From Phycisphaerales bacterium Planc_01 (GTDB taxonomy: Bacteria; Planctomycetota; Phycisphaerae; Sedimentisphaerales; Anaerobacaceae), in assembly GCA_001603075.1 (NCBI GenBank), contig LVBB01000016.1:394829-458828 (forward strand): a stretch of DNA of 64,000 bases, given 5' to 3'. The notes beneath the pieces were generated by a model that saw nothing but the letters and a program-made list of their open reading frames with translations, had not been told where the DNA came from and made no database searches. Shown here in pieces: positions 60,600-64,000 of the stretch (positions are counted from its first letter, which is position 1; every line of letters starts with the position of its first letter). Made by a program: the position numbers and the translations under genes.

Positions 60600-62303
60600 C
60601 TACGAGGCCGGCGGGATCTTCTGCGGCTTGACGCCTTCCCATTGCAGACCCCCGATCGTCGCCTGCGCGATGTTCGTCAGGTGATCGCCGATCTTCTCGG
60701 CGTTGTCTACCAGGTCGATAAAGATCAGCCCCGCGACCGCCGTGCAGGCGCCGTCGGTCATGCGCGCCACGTGGCTGCGGCGAAACTCCAGTTGCATCTC
60801 GTTGAGTTTCCGTTCGCTGGCCAGAGCCGACCGGGCTTTCGCCACGTCCCCCGCCTCCAGGGCGGCCACCACGCGACTGAACATCTGGATCAACTCGTCA
60901 CGGATCTGCTCGGCCTCCTGCCGTGCGGCCTCGCTGAACTCGAGCTTCTGCAGGTTCTTGCGCTCGGCGATTTCGACGATGTTGACCGCATGGTCGCCGA
61001 TTCGTTCCAGATCGTTGACCGCGTGCAGAAGCACCGGAAGCTCCGTGCTGACATCCTCGGACAGAGCCTCCTCGGACAGGTCGGTCAGGTACGAGGTGAT
61101 CTCCATCTGAAAAGCGTCGATCTGGTCTTCCAGTTCCCGGACGGAGACGAAGTTCTTCGGGAGGCCTTCAATAATGCCCTCGACCGCCAACAAAACGGCC
61201 GTCTCCGCGGTCTTGGCCATACGAACGATTTCGCGCCGGGCCTGTTCCATGGCAAGCACCGGAGTCTGCAGCAGGTGCCTCTCGAGAATCACCGGCTGGA
61301 ATGTCACCTCGTCGGCCCGGACGGGGAGGATTCGCAGAACGATGATCTCGAGCACGCGGATCAGCGGCAGGAACACGATCGTGTTGAACACGTTGAACGC
61401 ACTGTGAGCGATCGCCAGAAAGACCATGATCGTCCCCTGCGACAGCTCGACGGGCGCGAGCCACTCCACGAAGTCGGCAAACCAGCCGATCCAGACCAGA
61501 GGCAGAACGTAGAGAACGCCGATCACATTGAACATCGTATGGCCCATGGCCGTCCGGCGGGCGTTTCGCGACGTCCGCAACGCCGCAATCTGCGCGGTAA
61601 TCGTCGTGCCGATGTTGTCACCGAGAACAAACGGGATGGCCACACGCAGCACCACGTCCCAGTCGGAGCCGAACGCGCCCTGCAACGCCAGTGTCTGAAT
61701 CAGGGCAATCGAGGCCGAACTGCTCTGAAGGAGCATGGTCAGGACCGTTCCCGCCAGGATCGCCAGAATCGGATTGGCCCCAAGCCAGATCAAAGCTCGT
61801 TTGGTGCTCTCGCTGTCACCGAGAGGGGCGAACGCCTCCTTCATGAAGTGAATGCCCAGGAACAGCAGCCCGAACCCGATCATGATCTGCCCGACACTTC
61901 GAGCCCTGGCCGACTTGCCGGCAATGTAGAGAAGAAAGCCCGCGCCAACCATCGGAAGGGCATAGCTGCTGATCTTGAAAATGGCAAATGCCGAGACGAG
62001 CCACGCCGTGAAGGTCGTTCCCACATTGGCTCCGAGGACGACGCAGAGGGCTTGCCGCAACGTCAACAGCCCGGCATTGACGAGCCCGACGGTCATCACC
62101 GTCGTGGCCGAACTGGACTGGACCAGGCACGTGACCAGCGCGCCCATCAGCACCGCGACAACGCGGTGTTTCGTCAGAGCTTCGAGCAGGCTCTTGAGTT
62201 TCTGTCCGGCGACCTTCCGCAAGCCGTCGGTCATCAACCCCATGCCGAAAAGGAACAGCCCCAGCCCGCCGACGGTTCCAAATACCATGTCTTTAATGTC
62301 CAT
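60600..62303 (-). CDS. Na+/phosphate symporter with C-terminal PhoU domain, copy 1
   Basis: A 567-residue membrane protein. The N-terminal Na/Pi-cotransporter (NptA/YjbB-like) domain has the two inverted QSSSA repeats (LVQSSSATTVM and MLLQSSSASIAL) with NVGTT and NIGTT motifs. The C-terminal 220 residues are a PhoU-like helical bundle (LHAVNDLERIGDHAVNIVE, IDLVDNAEKIGDHLTNIA). Such proteins move phosphate with sodium; direction (uptake or export) depends on conditions. GAGGAA precedes the ATG. A paralogue lies 82 nt upstream and phoR 91 nt downstream. Confidence 0.93.
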   Translation of the reverse strand: MDIKDMVFGTVGGLGLFLFGMGLMTDGLRKVAGQKLKSLLEALTKHRVVAVLMGALVTCLVQSSSATTVMTVGLVNAGLLTLRQALCVVLGANVGTTFTAWLVSAFAIFKISSYALPMVGAGFLLYIAGKSARARSVGQIMIGFGLLFLGIHFMKEAFAPLGDSESTKRALIWLGANPILAILAGTVLTMLLQSSSASIALIQTLALQGAFGSDWDVVLRVAIPFVLGDNIGTTITAQIAALRTSRNARRTAMGHTMFNVIGVLYVLPLVWIGWFADFVEWLAPVELSQGTIMVFLAIAHSAFNVFNTIVFLPLIRVLEIIVLRILPVRADEVTFQPVILERHLLQTPVLAMEQARREIVRMAKTAETAVLLAVEGIIEGLPKNFVSVRELEDQIDAFQMEITSYLTDLSEEALSEDVSTELPVLLHAVNDLERIGDHAVNIVEIAERKNLQKLEFSEAARQEAEQIRDELIQMFSRVVAALEAGDVAKARSALASERKLNEMQLEFRRSHVARMTDGACTAVAGLIFIDLVDNAEKIGDHLTNIAQATIGGLQWEGVKPQKIPPAS

Positions 62304-62385
62304 TCACGTTCCTCGGACCTTTCGGCTGTGGATTGTGGACTGCGAATTTCCGACTGAAGGATACATCGGCAACGGGCACTTCCGG

Positions 62386-64000
62386 TCAGTCAACCATGTG
62401 GGGATTCTGGGCAATCTTGGGCTCGACGCCGGCCCATTGGAGACCCCCGATGACCGCTTGGGCAATGTTGGTCAGATGGTCCCCGATCTTCTCGATGTTG
62501 TCGACCAGATCGATAAAGATCAGGCCGCCCTCCGGTGTACAGAGTCCCTCGCGCATGCGATCCACATGACTGCGACGAAACTCGACCTGCATTCGATTGA
62601 GGTGCTTCTCATTCGTAAGGGCCGACTTGGCCTGCTCCACGTCACTGTTCTGGAGGGCCCCAATGATATAATCGAACATCTGGTCGACTTCCCGCTTCAA
62701 GCGGTCGGCTTCGGCCAGCGCCGAGTCTGTGAACAGGAGCTTCTGATCCATCTTCCGCTCGGCGATTTCCGCAATGTTGACCGCATGATCGCCGATGCGT
62801 TCCAGATCGTTGACCGTGTGCAGAAGCACGGGCAATTCGATGGAAACCTCCTCGGAGAGATGTCGGCTCGACAGGGCCGACAGGTAAGACGTGATCTCCA
62901 ACTGGAAACAATCGATGAAATCTTCGATCTCCCTGACGGCGGCCAGCTTGCGCGCATCGTTCTCGGCGATGCCGGCAATCGAGGCGCACAGCGCTCTCTT
63001 GGCGGTCTTGGCCATGCGCACGATCTCGCGTTTGGTCTGCTCGAGGGCGATTTCCGGCGTGTCGAGGAGGTGCTTTTCCAGCATGATGGGCCTCATGGCC
63101 GCATCGCCGGGCCGTTCGCGGACCACACGGACGACGAAACGCTCCAGCAGCCCGGCCATCGGCAGCCAGACGGCGGCGTCGGCGAGCTTGAAGACGGTGT
63201 GGGCCACCGCAATGGACATGGCGATCGTGGTCGGCCCCAACGTCCAGGGACATACGGCGGCGACAAACGTCCCGAACCATCCCCAGTGAACGAATGGGTA
63301 CCCCATGACAACCCCGGCGACGTTAAACACCGTGTGCGCCCAGGCGGCCCGCCGGGCGCTGACGTTGGTCTGGATCGCCGCGAGCTGCGCGGTGATGGTC
63401 GTGCCGACATTGCTGCCGAGCACGAAAGGAATGGCGATGTTCAATGCCACGTGCCAATCGAGGCCAAACGCCCCGCCGAGAGCCAACAACTGGACGATCG
63501 CAATCGCCGCCGAACTGCTCTGCAACAGCATCGTGATCCCCGTCCCTGCCAGAATCGCCAGGAAAGGTCGATGGCCGAGCGAAACGAAAAGCTCCTGGAC
63601 CCTGCGACTGTGCTCCAGGGGCTCGAACGCATCCTTCATGAACCCGATGCCGACGAACAAAAGGCCGAAACCGAGGAAGATCTGCCCCACGCTGCGGACC
63701 TTTCGCGTTCGTCCGCCCACATGCATGAGGAATCCCAATCCGACGGCCGGCAAGGCGTAGGCGGTGATCTTGAAGGCCCCGAGCCCCGAGATCGACACGA
63801 GCCAGGCGGTGGCGGTGGTGCCGACGTTGGTGCCGATGATAACGCAAATGGCCTGCTTGAGAGTCAGCAGGCCGGCATTGACGAAACCGATGACCATCAC
63901 CGTGGTGGCCGAACTCGACTGGATCAGCGCCGTGATGCCCGCCCCGATGGCGAAAGCGACAAACGCCTTCTTCGTCATGGACTCAAGCACACTCTTCAGA
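62386..64000 (-). CDS. Na+/phosphate symporter with C-terminal PhoU domain, copy 2 (5' end outside window)
   Basis: At least 538 residues; the frame is open to the window edge, and comparison with its neighbour shows that about 30-35 N-terminal residues (first helix) are missing, so it is partial. Motifs: ALIQSSSATTVM, TNVGTTATAW, MLLQSSSAAIAI, SNVGTTITAQ, and the PhoU-like end (LHTVNDLERIGDHAVNIAE, IDLVDNIEKIGDHLTNIA). It shares the C-terminal GGLQWAGVEP block with copy 1, confirming tandem duplication. Both copies precede phoR, so phosphate transport and sensing genes are grouped. Confidence 0.92.
   Translation of the reverse strand, partial: LKSVLESMTKKAFVAFAIGAGITALIQSSSATTVMVIGFVNAGLLTLKQAICVIIGTNVGTTATAWLVSISGLGAFKITAYALPAVGLGFLMHVGGRTRKVRSVGQIFLGFGLLFVGIGFMKDAFEPLEHSRRVQELFVSLGHRPFLAILAGTGITMLLQSSSAAIAIVQLLALGGAFGLDWHVALNIAIPFVLGSNVGTTITAQLAAIQTNVSARRAAWAHTVFNVAGVVMGYPFVHWGWFGTFVAAVCPWTLGPTTIAMSIAVAHTVFKLADAAVWLPMAGLLERFVVRVVRERPGDAAMRPIMLEKHLLDTPEIALEQTKREIVRMAKTAKRALCASIAGIAENDARKLAAVREIEDFIDCFQLEITSYLSALSSRHLSEEVSIELPVLLHTVNDLERIGDHAVNIAEIAERKMDQKLLFTDSALAEADRLKREVDQMFDYIIGALQNSDVEQAKSALTNEKHLNRMQVEFRRSHVDRMREGLCTPEGGLIFIDLVDNIEKIGDHLTNIAQAVIGGLQWAGVEPKIAQNPHMVD

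Overview
The window looks like a chromosomal segment of a free-living member of the Planctomycetota, most likely Phycisphaerae-like. The grounds are a high GC content, many secreted twin-arginine (TAT) Gfo/Idh/MocA oxidoreductases, DUF1080 and DUF6807 (PmoA-like) domains, H-X9-DG pseudopilin-like proteins, a dockerin-like EF-hand pair, and zinc-ribbon membrane proteins. The lineage is inferred from gene content only; the window contains no rRNA or tRNA.

Region 1 (1-29.7 kb) is almost entirely on the minus strand and is a secreted carbohydrate-catabolism locus. It holds eleven Gfo/Idh/MocA oxidoreductases, eight of them consecutive (9.3-20.8 kb). With them are a TIM-barrel/DUF1080/DUF1080 fusion, a free TIM-barrel isomerase-like protein, a ThuA-HEAT fusion, a secreted HEAT protein and a GH29 alpha-L-fucosidase. 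This set of families matches the 3-keto-glycoside route: oxidation at C3 by Gfo/Idh/MocA enzymes, elimination by a TIM barrel, hydration or hydrolysis by DUF1080. A membrane-anchored heptaheme cytochrome c and a cytochrome b-like membrane protein lie directly downstream of one oxidoreductase and may take up its electrons. An NCS1 permease and a lipoprotein with a discoidin-like domain flank the locus. Hairpins with U-runs separate some of the oxidoreductase genes, so the array is probably several transcripts.

Region 2 (30.0-31.5 kb, plus strand) is a small toxin-antitoxin island. It has a 53-residue protein overlapping an AbiEii/MNT-type nucleotidyltransferase, and a VapBC pair with a recognisable promoter and palindromic operator.

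Region 3 (31.5-51.9 kb) is mixed. It contains a DUF6807-DUF1080-DUF6807 protein, an archease-RtcB RNA-ligase operon, a beta-helix/dockerin secreted protein, a subtilase, a large MscK-type channel, a lipocalin, a two-esterase fusion, an OmpA-like lipoprotein, and a three-gene operon of a PQQ-type propeller plus two H-X9-DG proteins behind a near-consensus promoter.

Region 4 (51.9-64.0 kb, minus strand) is a complete phosphate-starvation locus. In transcription order it holds two PhoU-fused Na+/phosphate symporters (the first cut by the window edge), the PhoR kinase, a phosphate-type porin, then pstS-pstC-pstA-pstB and phoU. Eleven-base-spaced GTTAG repeats precede both pstS and the porin gene and are probably the local Pho box. 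No PhoB-type regulator is inside the window.
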